This document shows positions 1 through 8,845 of a stretch of 64,000 bases of DNA, in pieces. The notes beneath the pieces were generated by a model. The model searched no databases. It was given only the letters and a program-made list of their open reading frames with translations, and was not told where the DNA came from. The stretch is from Longimycelium tulufanense (GTDB lineage Bacteria > Actinomycetota > Actinomycetes > Mycobacteriales > Pseudonocardiaceae). The position numbers and the translations under genes were made by a program. The stretch's first letter is position 1. Every line of letters starts with the position of its first letter. The stretch covers positions 108,304-172,303 of the forward strand of contig NZ_BMMK01000011.1 in NCBI RefSeq assembly GCF_014645795.1, written 5' to 3'.

Positions 1-1
1 G

Positions 2-907
2 CGGGCCGACGTGCTCCTCGAAGGCTTCCGGCCGGGCGTGTGCGAGCGCCTCGGCATCGGGCCCGACGCCTGCCTGGAACGCAACCCCCGGCTCGTCTAC
101 GGCCGGCTGAGCGGCTTCGGGCAGGACGGCCCGCTCGCCCCGGTCGCCGGTCACGACATCACCTACCTCGCGCTCTCCGGCGCGCTGTGGCCCGTCGGGC
201 CCGCAGACCGCCCGCCGACGCCCCCGATCAACTACGTCGCCGACTTCGGCGGTGGCGCGTTGGTCCTGGTGGCCGGGGTGCTTGCCGCGCTGTGGGAGCG
301 GGAGCGGTCCGGCCGTGGACAGGTGATCGACGCCGCGATGACCGAGGGCGCCGCCCTGCTCACCAGCATCCTGTACGGCCTGCGCAGCACGGGCCTGTGG
401 CGGGACGAGCGCGGGGTGAACCTCCTGGACGGCGGCGCTCCCTTCTACCGCTGCTACGAGTGCGCCGACGGCCGCTACGTCGCGGTCGGGGCGCTGGAGC
501 AGCAGTTCTACGCCGCTCTGATCGCCGGGCTCGGTGCTGCCGCCGAGGACCTGCCCCCGCGTGAGGACCCGGCCAACTGGCCGGAGCTGCACGAACGGTT
601 CGCCGCGATCTTCGCGAGCCGGGACCGGGACGCGTGGGCCGAGGCATTCGCGGAGAGTGACGCCTGCGTCGCGCCGGTGCTGAGCCCGGCCGAGGCCGCA
701 GACCACCCGCACAACGTCGCGCGTGGGGCCTTCGTCGAGGTGGCAGGACTCCGCCAGCCCGCCCCGGCACCGCGGCTCTCCCGCACCCCCGGCGCGGTCG
801 CCGGCCCACCTCCGTACCCGGGACAACACACCGAAGAAGCGTTGCGGGACTGGGGCTTCTCCGGTGACGACATGGCGACTCTCCGCGCGTCCGGCGCGAT
901 CCGGTAG
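2..907 (+). CDS. CoA transferase family III (CaiB/BaiF), 5' truncated by window edge
   Basis: This gene encodes a formyl-CoA:oxalate CoA-transferase-like or alpha-methylacyl-CoA-racemase-like enzyme that moves CoA between carboxylic acids in the cytoplasm. The reading frame is open to the first base. The visible start ([11 protein letters not shown]) is the conserved internal motif after the Rossmann part, so roughly the first 80-90 residues are missing. The catalytic Asp of the family is visible in the VIDAAMTEG motif near position 330. The GTG at 11 lies inside the conserved motif and is not a real start. The substrate cannot be deduced from sequence or neighbours. Confidence 0.85.
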   Translation, partial: RADVLLEGFRPGVCERLGIGPDACLERNPRLVYGRLSGFGQDGPLAPVAGHDITYLALSGALWPVGPADRPPTPPINYVADFGGGALVLVAGVLAALWERERSGRGQVIDAAMTEGAALLTSILYGLRSTGLWRDERGVNLLDGGAPFYRCYECADGRYVAVGALEQQFYAALIAGLGAAAEDLPPREDPANWPELHERFAAIFASRDRDAWAEAFAESDACVAPVLSPAEAADHPHNVARGAFVEVAGLRQPAPAPRLSRTPGAVAGPPPYPGQHTEEALRDWGFSGDDMATLRASGAIR

Positions 908-1230
908 CCCTTTCCGGACAGCGGATCGGCCGGAAACGTTGCACCCGTGACGCCTGCCTGAGATCGACGTCACTTTGCCCGTTGCGCCCGTTCCTGCCGG
1001 CAGCGCGGGGAAATTGTCTCGTCACGCGTCGTTACCAGGCGGTAGCGGCTGGGCGGATGGCCGTAGGATCTTGCAACCATGGCGCACGCAGGTACCCCCT
1101 GCTCGGCAACAGTCGATCGACCGGTCTCCGTAGACTGGCCGAAAGCCGCCCGGGCGGGCGGCGGGGCCAACGGCGGGCGCGAGGGATGTGTGCCGCTGAG
1201 CGGCGGCCCGGCGACGAGCGAGGTGGAACG
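908..1230 (+). promoter_or_regulatory. dxs upstream region
   Basis: This 323-base gap separates the CoA-transferase stop from the dxs start. I see no conserved gene in it, although the dxs frame stays open upstream by chance. Two hexamers resembling actinobacterial -10 boxes, TAGGAT at 1064-1069 and TAGACT at 1131-1136, could start a dxs transcript with a leader of roughly 95-160 nt. This rests only on motif appearance. Confidence 0.3.
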
Positions 1231-3153
1231 GTGACGCTGCTGGATTCCGTGCAGAGCCCGGCCGATCTCAAGCGGCTCGAGCACACCGAGCTGATCCAGC
1301 TCGTCGGGGAGATCCGCCAGTTTCTGGTGGACCGGGTCTCCCGTACCGGCGGCCACCTCGGCCCGAACCTCGGCGCGATCGAGCTGACTCTTGCCATCCA
1401 CCGGGTCTTCGACTCCCCGCGCGACGCGATCGTCTTCGACACCGGTCACCAGGCATACGTGCACAAGATCGTCACCGGCCGGGCTGGCGACTTCGACCGG
1501 CTGCGCAAGAAGGGCGGTCTCTCCGGTTACCCGTCGCGCGCCGAGAGCGAGCACGACCTCGTCGAGAACAGCCACGCTTCCACCGCCCTGTCGTATGTCG
1601 ACGGCTTGTCCCGCGCATTCAAGCTGCGTGAGGAGCAGCGACACGCAGTCGCGGTGGTCGGTGACGGCGCGCTCACCGGCGGGATGTGCTGGGAGGCGTT
1701 GAACAACATCGCCGCCGACCGTGACCGGTCGGTGGTGATCGTGGTGAACGACAACGGCCGTTCCTACGCGCCGACCATCGGTGGCTTCGCCGACCATCTT
1801 GCGTCCCTGCGCCTGCTGCCCGGCTACGAGAAGGCCCTGGAAAGCGGGAAGCGGGCCCTCCAACACACCCCTGTAGTCGGGAAGCCGCTCTACACCGCGC
1901 TGCACGCCGCCAAGCGCGGGATCAAGGACGCGCTGAGCCCGCAGATCATGTTCGAGGACCTGGGCCTGAAGTACCTGGGCCCGGTCGACGGGCACGACCT
2001 GCGCGCGCTCGAGGGAGCCCTGCAGCGGGCCAAGGCGTTCGGCGGGCCGGTGATCGTGCATGCGGTGACCCGTAAGGGCAACGGCTACGCCCCGGCCGAG
2101 AACCACGAGGCCGACCAGATGCACCAGGTGAAGGTGATCGACCCGGAGACCGGGTTGCCCGTGGCGCCGGCACCGAAGAGCTGGACCTCGGTGTTCACCG
2201 ACGAGCTGGTGAGGCTGGGCGCCGAGCGTCCGGACCTGGTCGCGATCACGGCCGCCATGCTCGGCCCGACGGGCCTGCAGAAGTTCGCCGACCACTACCC
2301 GGAGCGTTGCTACGACGTCGGGATCGCCGAACAGCACGCGATGACCTCGGCGGCGGGTATGGCCATGGGCGGGCTGCACCCCGTGGTCGCGGTCTACTCC
2401 ACGTTCCTCAACCGTGCGTTCGACCAGCTCCTCATGGACGTGGCCCTGCACAAGCAGGCTGTCACGGTGGTCTTGGACCGCAGCGGCATCACCGGCGACG
2501 ATGGCGCCAGCCACAACGGCATGTGGGACATGTCCGTGCTCGGGATCATCCCGGGTATCCGGGTCGCCGCGCCGCGCGATGCGGTGACCCTGCGCGAGGA
2601 GCTGCGCGAGGCGGTCACGGTCGACGATGGTCCGACCGTGGTGCGGTTCGCCAAGGGCGCGGTGATCGACGAGGTGCCGGCCGTTGAGCGGGTCGGCCAG
2701 GTCGACGTGTTGCGTCGTGGCGAGTCCAAGGACGTTCTGCTCGTGGCGGTCGGCACATTTGGTGAGCTTGGTGTGGCCGCGGCGGAGCGGTTGGCCGACC
2801 AAGGCATTGGCGTCACCGTAGTGGATCCGCGGTGGGTTACCCCGGTTCCGGAGGAACTGGTGGGCCTCGCGGCCCGGCACCGGCTCGTCGTCACCGTCGA
2901 GGACGGGGGGCGGCACGGTGGCTTCGGCTGGGCGCTGGCCGCCGCGTTGCGTGATGCCGATGTGGACGTGCCGCTTCGTGATCTTGCTGTGCCGCAACAA
3001 TTTTTGGACCACGCCTCGCGCGACGAGGTTCTCGCCCGGCTCGGACTCACCGCGCAGGACGTCGCGCGCCGGGTGACCGGGTGGGCGGCGGGCCTGCTCG
3101 GGGAACTGCCCGTGGACGAACCGCTGCACGCGAAGGACCGGGAGCGCGGCTGA
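1231..3153 (+). CDS. dxs: 1-deoxy-D-xylulose-5-phosphate synthase
   Basis: This is the first enzyme of the MEP isoprenoid pathway. It condenses pyruvate and glyceraldehyde-3-phosphate using thiamine diphosphate. From the GTG at 1231 ([10 protein letters not shown]) the product is 640 aa, the usual DXS length. His42 and His73 sit in the conserved N-terminal GGHLG and TGHQAY motifs. The ThDP motif runs from GDG at 144-146 to NN at 158-159, and the IAEQHAM motif carries the catalytic Glu. The transketolase C-terminal domain closes the protein. The frame is open further upstream, but the family start, with AGGTGG just before it, supports 1231. Long opposite-strand frames over this gene are composition artefacts. 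Confidence 0.95.
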   Translation: MTLLDSVQSPADLKRLEHTELIQLVGEIRQFLVDRVSRTGGHLGPNLGAIELTLAIHRVFDSPRDAIVFDTGHQAYVHKIVTGRAGDFDRLRKKGGLSGYPSRAESEHDLVENSHASTALSYVDGLSRAFKLREEQRHAVAVVGDGALTGGMCWEALNNIAADRDRSVVIVVNDNGRSYAPTIGGFADHLASLRLLPGYEKALESGKRALQHTPVVGKPLYTALHAAKRGIKDALSPQIMFEDLGLKYLGPVDGHDLRALEGALQRAKAFGGPVIVHAVTRKGNGYAPAENHEADQMHQVKVIDPETGLPVAPAPKSWTSVFTDELVRLGAERPDLVAITAAMLGPTGLQKFADHYPERCYDVGIAEQHAMTSAAGMAMGGLHPVVAVYSTFLNRAFDQLLMDVALHKQAVTVVLDRSGITGDDGASHNGMWDMSVLGIIPGIRVAAPRDAVTLREELREAVTVDDGPTVVRFAKGAVIDEVPAVERVGQVDVLRRGESKDVLLVAVGTFGELGVAAAERLADQGIGVTVVDPRWVTPVPEELVGLAARHRLVVTVEDGGRHGGFGWALAAALRDADVDVPLRDLAVPQQFLDHASRDEVLARLGLTAQDVARRVTGWAAGLLGELPVDEPLHAKDRERG

Positions 3154-3493
3154 CCTGCGCCGGGTTGCGAAAAACAGCCCCGGGGAACGAGTCCGGAACC
3201 TGACGGCGCCGGGAATTCGGCTGCGCAGGATCGCGCGGGCCGCTACCGTCTCCTCGTCCCGGTGAGCGGCCCGGCCCGGCGATGCCGGCGTCGGGTTCCG
3301 CGATTCCAGCCGCGACACTCCTGGTACGCCGCTGTCGCAAGTGGGTTCGAGTCCCATCACGAGCCGTGGTGCCGGCCCGGAACCGGGCGTACGGCCTTGC
3401 GGACGCTAGGTTCCCCCGGTGGTCCCCGCCGTTCGTTCGTGGACCGGCGCCACGGTTCCGTTCCAGGGCAAGGAACTGACGAGGGGGACGGTC
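3154..3493. other. Intergenic region with isolated tRNA T-arm-like sequence
   Basis: This 340-base gap lies between dxs and the SPFH-like gene. At 3343-3359 it contains GTGGG-TTCGAGT-CCCAT, which folds as a tRNA T-stem and loop. No matching acceptor 5' strand or anticodon arm precedes it, so it is at most a tRNA remnant or chance. A ribosome-binding site, GAGGGGGA at 3481-3488, precedes the next gene. No other gene is visible. Confidence 0.3.
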
Positions 3494-4138
3494 GTGAAAG
3501 AAACGCTGATGCCGTGGGAGCGCGGCCTGGTTTTCCGCCGTGGTGAACTGTGCCGCGAGATCGGGCCGGGTGAGCACCGCATCCGCCGGCACGAGCGGCT
3601 GGAGCGGGTGGACACCCGCGTGCGGTCCGAGGCCCAGGCGGCGCAGGATGTTCCCGCCTCCGACGGCGTGCTGCTGCGGGTCACCCTCGTGCTGCGGTGG
3701 TCGGTCGTGGACGCCACCGCATACGTGGTCACGGCTGAGAATCCGTACGGGGAGATCTACCTGGCCACCCAGGTCGCCTTGCGGCGCGCGGTGGCCACCC
3801 GTACGCACGACCGGGTCGACGCGGAGCGCGATGCCGTCGCCGCCGAGGTGCTCGCCGGGACCAAGCCGGTCGCCGGCCGGGTCGGCGTCGAGATCTCCGA
3901 GGTTTCGGTGCGCGATGTGGTGTTGCCGGCCGAGCTGCGGCGCGCTGCCGTTGCGGAGCTGGTCGCCCGCGCCGAGGGCCGGGCGGCACTGGAGCGGGCC
4001 CGGGCCGAGACCGCGGCGCTGCGCTCGCTGCTCAACGCCGCGCGCCTGGCCGAGGAGCACCCCGCCCTGCTTCGGTTGCGCACCCTGCAGGTGGCGGGGG
4101 AGGGCGGCGGCACGGTGGTGCTCGAACGACCCGCGTGA
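3494..4138 (+). CDS. SPFH/band-7-like (slipin-related) protein without membrane anchor
   Basis: The 214-aa product resembles the core of SPFH/stomatin/slipin proteins. It has a beta-rich head (MPWERGLVFRRGEL, then GVLLRVTLVLRWSVVDA), the region around ATRTHDRVDAERDAVAAEV, and an Ala/Glu-rich C-terminal helix typical of band-7 oligomerisation. The usual N-terminal hydrophobic hairpin is absent, so membrane attachment, if any, must be indirect. The start is GTG 3494, eight bases after a strong GAGGGGGA site. The last ten codons lie inside a 91-bp sequence repeated perfectly 665 bp downstream. The role is unknown; SPFH proteins organise membrane microdomains or scaffold proteases. Confidence 0.7.
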   Translation: MKETLMPWERGLVFRRGELCREIGPGEHRIRRHERLERVDTRVRSEAQAAQDVPASDGVLLRVTLVLRWSVVDATAYVVTAENPYGEIYLATQVALRRAVATRTHDRVDAERDAVAAEVLAGTKPVAGRVGVEISEVSVRDVVLPAELRRAAVAELVARAEGRAALERARAETAALRSLLNAARLAEEHPALLRLRTLQVAGEGGGTVVLERPA

Positions 4139-4194
4139 CCGGCGCGCCGAGCCCCTCCACCAGCAAGATCGACCGATCGTGTGGCACGGTGGAG
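4104..4194 (+). repeat. 91-bp direct repeat, copy 1
   Basis: This is an exact match to 4769-4859. It covers the final codons of the SPFH-like gene plus the following 56 bases and stops where the sequence would otherwise reach the response-regulator start. Confidence 0.95.
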
Positions 4195-4233
4195 CGTCCC
4201 GGCCACGCGCAGGGAGACCATCCGGGGACAGCG

Positions 4234-4713
4234 CTAGGACATGTTCCCGGTGGCCTGGTGTTCCCGGTCGTCATGCCGGGAGCTGGCGAGGAGAAGGCAC
4301 AGGAGGGCGAGCGGGAGCTCGGCACCGAGGGCCAGGGTGACCGCGCAGGCCAGCTCCCCGCCGAGACTGGCCGTGCAGACGTCGAACCAGGCGTCGGCGA
4401 TGAGCAGGGTGCCCGTCGCCACGGCGGCCAGCCGCGTCCGCTCGTCTCGATACCTCGCCAGCCAGGCGGTGGTCGCGAGGCCGACCGCGATGAGGCCATC
4501 CAGGCCGAGCCAGGCGAGGGTCCAGTTCCGGGGGACGTCGACGGCCTTCGGCAGTTCGACGGCGAGCACCACCATCCAGGGCAGCAGGACCACAGCCGAG
4601 GCACCGAGAACGAGCGCGGCGTGACGGTAAAGAAGCGGCGGCATACCTTCGACCGTGCCGTCGCGCGTCACGAGGTGAAATCGGGAAGAACCCCAGTCCC
4701 TGCCCTGGCACAT
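4234..4713 (-). CDS. Small four-helix membrane protein, lone gene between direct repeats
   Basis: This hypothetical protein is 159 aa from ATG 4713, or 136 aa from the internal ATG at 4644, which directly follows the RBS-like GAAGGT. Four hydrophobic segments are evident at about residues 32-55, 65-87, 93-115 and 124-144, with a short charged C-terminus, so it is probably an integral membrane protein. It is antisense to its neighbours and lies wholly inside the 574 bp separating the two 91-bp direct repeats, which suggests it arrived as a small insertion. I recognise no family. Confidence 0.55.
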   Translation of the reverse strand: MCQGRDWGSSRFHLVTRDGTVEGMPPLLYRHAALVLGASAVVLLPWMVVLAVELPKAVDVPRNWTLAWLGLDGLIAVGLATTAWLARYRDERTRLAAVATGTLLIADAWFDVCTASLGGELACAVTLALGAELPLALLCLLLASSRHDDREHQATGNMS

Positions 4714-4768
4714 CCCCTAGCGGCCGGCTCCGAGGGTCTCTGGCGCCGGGGCCTGATCACGACCGGGT

Positions 4769-4859
4769 GCGGCGGCACGGTGGTGCTCGAACGACCCGCG
4801 TGACCGGCGCGCCGAGCCCCTCCACCAGCAAGATCGACCGATCGTGTGGCACGGTGGAG
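4769..4859 (+). repeat. 91-bp direct repeat, copy 2
   Basis: This perfect second copy of 4104-4194 ends two bases before the response-regulator GTG at 4862. It therefore supplies the ribosome-binding GGTGGAG, and probably the promoter, of that gene. It also preserves the codons of the SPFH C-terminus as a non-functional tail. Confidence 0.95.
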
Positions 4860-4861
4860 AG

Positions 4862-5542
4862 GTGCGCATCCTGGTAGTGGAGGACGAGCAGCCCCTGGCC
4901 GACGCGGTCGCCCGGGGCCTGCGTCGGGAGGGTATGGCCGTCGACGTCGCCTACGACGGGGACTCCGGCCACGAGAAGGTGTCGGTGACCCGCTACGACG
5001 TGGTCGTCCTGGACCGGGACCTGCCCGGCATGTCCGGCGACAAGCTGTGCCAGGAGATCGTGTCCTCCGGCTCGCTGACCCGGGTGCTCATGCTCACCGC
5101 CAGCGGCAGCGTGGAGGACCGGGTGGCCGGGTTGTCCCTCGGCGCCGACGACTACCTCGGCAAGCCGTTCGCCTTCGCCGAGCTGGTCGCCCGGGTGCGG
5201 GCGCTGGGGCGGCGCGCGACGCCGCCGACCCCGCCGGTGCTCACCGCCGGGGACGTCGTCCTCGACCCGGCACGACGCACGGTCACCCGGCGCGGCCAGC
5301 ACCTCGATCTCACCCGCAAGGAGTTCGGCGTGCTGGAGGTCCTGCTCGCCGCCGCCGGTGCCGTGGTCAGCAGCGAGGAGCTGCTGGAGCGGGTGTGGGA
5401 CGAGAACGCCGACCCGTTCACCACGACCGTCCGGGTCACCGTGATGACCCTGCGCAAGAAGCTCGGCGAGCCGGGCATCATCGAGACGGTCGTCGGTTCC
5501 GGCTACCGGGTGCCCGCCGCCAGTGCACAGCACGTGGGGTGA
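4862..5542 (+). CDS. OmpR/PhoB-type response regulator
   Basis: This DNA-binding regulator is the partner of the overlapping histidine kinase. The 226-aa product has a receiver domain with acidic residues in VVEDE, the phospho-acceptor Asp in VVLDRDLPG (about residue 51), Thr in LTASG and Lys in GKPF. A winged-helix C-terminal domain follows (LTRKEFGVLEVLL, then TVRVTVMTLRKKL and VGSGYRV). GTG 4862 gives the family-typical VRILVVEDE start; the extra upstream codons lie in the repeat and look non-coding. The signal sensed is unknown. Confidence 0.9.
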   Translation: MRILVVEDEQPLADAVARGLRREGMAVDVAYDGDSGHEKVSVTRYDVVVLDRDLPGMSGDKLCQEIVSSGSLTRVLMLTASGSVEDRVAGLSLGADDYLGKPFAFAELVARVRALGRRATPPTPPVLTAGDVVLDPARRTVTRRGQHLDLTRKEFGVLEVLLAAAGAVVSSEELLERVWDENADPFTTTVRVTVMTLRKKLGEPGIIETVVGSGYRVPAASAQHVG

Positions 5543-6704
5543 GCTGGCCCGGCCGGCGCCGCCGACCGGCGCGGGGGTGCGCCGTCGCCGCGGTCCCGGG
5601 CTGCGCCTGCGACTGACCCTGCTGGCCACCGGGCTGGTGGCGGGCGCGAGCGCACTGCTGTTGTGGCTGGGCTGGTTGCTGGTCGGTGGCGTGGTCGCGG
5701 CGGTGCCGCGGCTGCCGGTGGGTAGCTGGGTGTGGGTCGACGACGTCGCCGTGCCGGCCGAGCGACTCGGTCGGGTATTGCAGGAGGCCGCGCGGTCGCA
5801 GGTGTTGCGGACCGGGACCGTGGCGTTCCTGTGCGTGGTCGCCGCGACGGCGTTGCTGGCGTGGGTCATCACCGGTCGGGTGCTGCTACCCGTGCACGAG
5901 GTCACCGAGACCGCGCGCCGGCTGTCGGCGGAGTCGCTGGCGGAGCGAATCCGGCTGGAAGGGCCGCGCGACGAGGTCGCTGACCTTGCGGACACCTTCG
6001 ACAACATGCTCGACCGGCTGCAGGGCACCTTCGACGCACAGCGGCGATTCGTCGCCAACGCCAGCCACGAGCTGCGCACCCCGCTCGCCGTCATCCGCAC
6101 CGAGCTGGACGTGACCCTGTCCGACCCGGACGCCGACGCCGAGGAGCTGAGGCGGATGGCGGGCGTGGTCCGGGACGCCGCCGGGCGGGCGGAGCGACTG
6201 GTGGAGTCGTTGCTGCTGCTGGCCCGCACCGACGGCGCGGGGCTTGCCGTCCGGGAGCCGGTCGACCTGTCCGCGGTGGTGTCCAGCGCCTGGCGCGGAG
6301 TGCGGGCCGAGGCGGAACAGCGCGGCATTCGCACCACGTTCCCGACCGAGCCGGTGCTGGTGGTCGGTGATCCCGCGTTGCTGGAGCGGGTGGCGGGCAA
6401 CCTGCTGGAGAACGCCGTGCGGCACAACGTCGACGGCGGGTGGATCACCGCGCGGACCGAGAGCCGGCAGGGCTGGAGCCGGCTGGAGGTGGCCTCCTCC
6501 GGGCCCGAGGTGCCGCCCGAGCGGCTGGCGGAGCTGTTCGAGCCGTTCCGACGTGGGGGAGTGGCCCGCACCGGGCCGAACGGAGCCGGGCTGGGCCTGT
6601 CGATCGTGCAGGCGGCGGTCCGGGCGCACGGCGGGCGCCTGCACGCCGCCCCGGTGCCCGGTGGCGGGCTGGCCATCGCCGTCGAGCTTCCTTCCGCTCC
6701 CTGA
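5523..6704 (+). CDS. Sensor histidine kinase (HAMP, HisKA, HATPase)
   Basis: This is a 393-aa membrane kinase. It has TM1 at about 28-60, a short extracytoplasmic loop, TM2 at about 97-117 and a HAMP linker. The H-box FVANASHELRTPL carries the phosphorylated His. The ATP-binding domain has the N-box NLLENAVRHN and the G-box GAGLGLSIV. The start GTG 5523 overlaps the regulator by 20 bases, indicating translational coupling. The loop of about 35 residues is too short for a periplasmic ligand domain, so it may sense membrane state. Confidence 0.9.
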   Translation: MHSTWGELARPAPPTGAGVRRRRGPGLRLRLTLLATGLVAGASALLLWLGWLLVGGVVAAVPRLPVGSWVWVDDVAVPAERLGRVLQEAARSQVLRTGTVAFLCVVAATALLAWVITGRVLLPVHEVTETARRLSAESLAERIRLEGPRDEVADLADTFDNMLDRLQGTFDAQRRFVANASHELRTPLAVIRTELDVTLSDPDADAEELRRMAGVVRDAAGRAERLVESLLLLARTDGAGLAVREPVDLSAVVSSAWRGVRAEAEQRGIRTTFPTEPVLVVGDPALLERVAGNLLENAVRHNVDGGWITARTESRQGWSRLEVASSGPEVPPERLAELFEPFRRGGVARTGPNGAGLGLSIVQAAVRAHGGRLHAAPVPGGGLAIAVELPSAP

Positions 6705-6710
6705 GCGGCG

Positions 6711-6926
6711 TTGACTGACACCGAAGACCTGCGGCTCAACGCCTACCAAACGCATAGCGAGCTGCTCTGGGCCAAGGCAGTCAACATCGGGTTGAGCGCG
6801 ATCAGCGGCGCTGTCATCACCTTGCTCGCGTACGCCGTGATCTTCCAGGCGGTTCGACTGGGGCGTCGTGTCCTTCGGCCTCGACCGGCGCAGGAGGAGC
6901 CACGCCCAACCGTCGAGACAGGTTGA
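6711..6926 (+). CDS. Possible 71-aa single-pass membrane protein
   Basis: The product would start at TTG 6711, six bases after the kinase stop. It has a polar N-terminus, one hydrophobic segment at about residues 25-48, then a basic Arg/Pro-rich tail. The amino-acid pattern looks protein-like, and the position suggests a third member of the kinase operon. Against it are the TTG start, a weak upstream site, and a 110-bp overlap with the 3' end of the convergent DUF72 gene. Confidence 0.4.
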   Translation: MTDTEDLRLNAYQTHSELLWAKAVNIGLSAISGAVITLLAYAVIFQAVRLGRRVLRPRPAQEEPRPTVETG

Positions 6927-7794
6927 TGGCATCGAACGGGGCGTGGACCTTCACGTCGTTGTCGAAGTACACGTAGACGTCACGTCCCCCGGGACGTAGC
7001 GGGGCGGGCGCACCGACCGTGTGCTCGCCCCGCGGATCCTCACCGGCCCGCCACCGTCCAATCCGCTCAGCCCAATGATCGAGCGCCTGGTCCGTGTAGC
7101 CGCTGGCGTACAGTTCCTCGGCACCGTGGAGCCGGACGTAGACGAAGTCCGCCGTCACGTCCTCCAGGTAGGGCCAGGTGCCGGCGGTGTCCGCCACGAC
7201 GAGCGCGATGTCGTGCTGCCGCAACAGATCCACGAACTCAGGATCGCGGAAGCTCGGATGCCGCACCTCCAGCGCGTGCCGCAGCGGCTGATCAACCTCA
7301 GCCTCCGTCCAGGCTCGTCCTTCGAGTCGGTTGTCGTGGTTTCGGGCCAAAGCCGCCGCTTCCACCGTCGTCCGTGGCAGGAGCTCGAAAAACGCCGCCA
7401 GGCGCTCCGGCTCGAACGGGAGTACGGGTGGAAGCTGCCACAACACCGGGCCAAGCTTCGGTCCGAGTGCCAGCACCCCGGACGCGAAGAAGTTGGCCAG
7501 CGGCGCCTCCACCCCATGCAGCTTCTTCATGTGCGTGATGAAACGTCCACCCTTGACTGCGAACACGAAGTCCTCGGGCGTGTGCTCCCGCCACGCCTGG
7601 TAGCTCTCCGGCCGCTGCAGCGAGTAGAAGGACCCGTTGATCTCGACCGAGGTCATCCGCTGGGACAGGTAGTCCAGCTCCAGCCGGTGCGCCAGCCCCC
7701 GCGGATAGAACTCCCCGCGCCACGGCGGATACACCCACCCCGACGTTCCAACCCGAACCCTGGCCTCCTTCGGCCCGGACGCACGCCTCGCCAC
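6817..7794 (-). CDS. DUF72 family protein
   Basis: This is a TIM-barrel-like protein of unknown biochemical function. Family signatures are VRVGTSGWVYPPWRGEFYP near the N-terminus, TSVEINGSFY, FVFAVKGGRFITH, the conserved ALEVRHPSF, and VYVYFDNDV near the C-terminus. I chose GTG 7794 (VARRASGPKE), preceded by CAGGGA. An earlier in-frame ATG at 7884 would overlap the upstream gene by 53 bases. About 40 C-terminal residues beyond the family's normal end are low-complexity and overlap a plus-strand frame. Confidence 0.85.
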   Translation of the reverse strand: MARRASGPKEARVRVGTSGWVYPPWRGEFYPRGLAHRLELDYLSQRMTSVEINGSFYSLQRPESYQAWREHTPEDFVFAVKGGRFITHMKKLHGVEAPLANFFASGVLALGPKLGPVLWQLPPVLPFEPERLAAFFELLPRTTVEAAALARNHDNRLEGRAWTEAEVDQPLRHALEVRHPSFRDPEFVDLLRQHDIALVVADTAGTWPYLEDVTADFVYVRLHGAEELYASGYTDQALDHWAERIGRWRAGEDPRGEHTVGAPAPLRPGGRDVYVYFDNDVKVHAPFDAINLSRRLGVAPPAPVEAEGHDAPVEPPGRSRRTRAR

Positions 7795-7831
7795 ATCCCT
7801 GTCATACCCCGCGTGGAGCCTGTTCGCCCGC

Positions 7832-8641
7832 TCAGGAGACTTCGGGTAGTCGCAGCTCGACCTGAAGCCCACGCTGGCCCTCATGACGGACGTAGCCCTC
7901 GCACAGCACTGGCCCGTCCATGGCCCATTGCTTGACCCAGCGGGCGTACCGCCCGGTCATCGCGTAGGTGAGCTCGCCACACCGGCGTCCGTCGAGGCGC
8001 ACCTCGACGGCTTGTTCACCGCGATACGTGCCCTTACTGATCTCACAGAAGCCAAGCTCCAGCCGGACCGGGACAATGTCTCCCGGCACCTTCGGCTGGT
8101 AAGGCAGAAGCACGTCCTGGTGTGCCTCTTCCCTGGTGACTACGACCGTGCGCTCGGCCGGGAGCACCCGTGGCGGCTCGGCGTCCACGTCAGTCTCCGG
8201 TCCGAGAAGACTTGCCGGAGCTGCCAGGTGAAGGTGGACCCCGTAGTAGCGGTCACCACCGCCCATGATTCGTGCCGGGCAGCTCCCGATCTCTCCACGG
8301 TGCTGCAGGGCCAGCAACACCGGCTGATAGCGCGCCGCATCTGGACGTGCGAGGTACCCGACCGTCACCGCCCGGCCAAAAGAGGTCAACAGATCCACCC
8401 GGACCGCGCGCCGGTCGTACGGGTTGTGCGGTTCGGGAACGAGCAACGCCTCCGCGGGAATGGCCTCCTTGAGGTTCGAGCCCGTAACCCGGCCATCGGC
8501 GACCAGAGCCAGGGCTGGCTGATAATGCGATTCGCCAACGACCTGCATCCGTCCGTCCGTTGGGAGCGGACGGACGGTGCCCCGCACTGGTCTCTGCCTG
8601 GGGCCGAAGAGCCACGACCAGAATCCCGTTCCGAGGCCCAT
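7832..8641 (-). CDS. HIRAN-domain-like protein
   Basis: The 269-aa product begins with a Trp-rich FWSWLFG segment. At about residues 32-115 it has a region like HIRAN domains (VVGESHYQ, then LVPEPHNPYDRRAVRV and VGYLARPDAARYQP), a module that binds single-stranded or damaged DNA ends in Rad5/HLTF-type proteins. The C-terminal half is unassigned. The gene is co-oriented with DUF72, with a 37-base gap, so the two may be co-transcribed. A role in DNA transactions is inferred only from the domain pattern. Confidence 0.6.
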   Translation of the reverse strand: MGLGTGFWSWLFGPRQRPVRGTVRPLPTDGRMQVVGESHYQPALALVADGRVTGSNLKEAIPAEALLVPEPHNPYDRRAVRVDLLTSFGRAVTVGYLARPDAARYQPVLLALQHRGEIGSCPARIMGGGDRYYGVHLHLAAPASLLGPETDVDAEPPRVLPAERTVVVTREEAHQDVLLPYQPKVPGDIVPVRLELGFCEISKGTYRGEQAVEVRLDGRRCGELTYAMTGRYARWVKQWAMDGPVLCEGYVRHEGQRGLQVELRLPEVS

Positions 8642-8795
8642 CGCCAGAACTCCTCTCCGCGGTCGACGCGTCCCGCCAGATATCTTGATCTTCGTGGGGG
8701 CCGCGGAGGATGTTTCAGTATTCGCTGAGCCAAACGGGGGAAATCAGTCTCGGCCGGGTAGCCAGTCCGACTCAGGCGTTGGCCCGGAAAGGCGT

Positions 8796-8833
8796 CGGGC
8801 CGGCCATCCGCAACGGAGGATGGCCGGCCCGAA
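8796..8833. terminator. Hairpin after fadB
   Basis: This is a 15-bp perfect stem (TCGGGCCGGCCATCC against its complement) with an 8-base loop, 13 bases beyond the fadB stop. It probably terminates the fadA-fadB transcript; no long T-run is present, as is usual at this GC. Confidence 0.7.
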
Positions 8834-8845
8834 CGACGTTGCCGG

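Noticed and set aside
3343-3359. tRNA T-arm-like sequence after dxs
   Set aside because: No acceptor or anticodon arm can be paired with it, so it is not called as a tRNA gene.
970-3360. Very long minus-strand open frame opposite dxs
   Set aside because: It is a shadow produced by GC-rich codon bias; the plus strand carries the full DXS motifs.
4104-4859. Insertion sequence or composite transposon
   Set aside because: No transposase, terminal inverted repeats or short target duplication; only long direct repeats.
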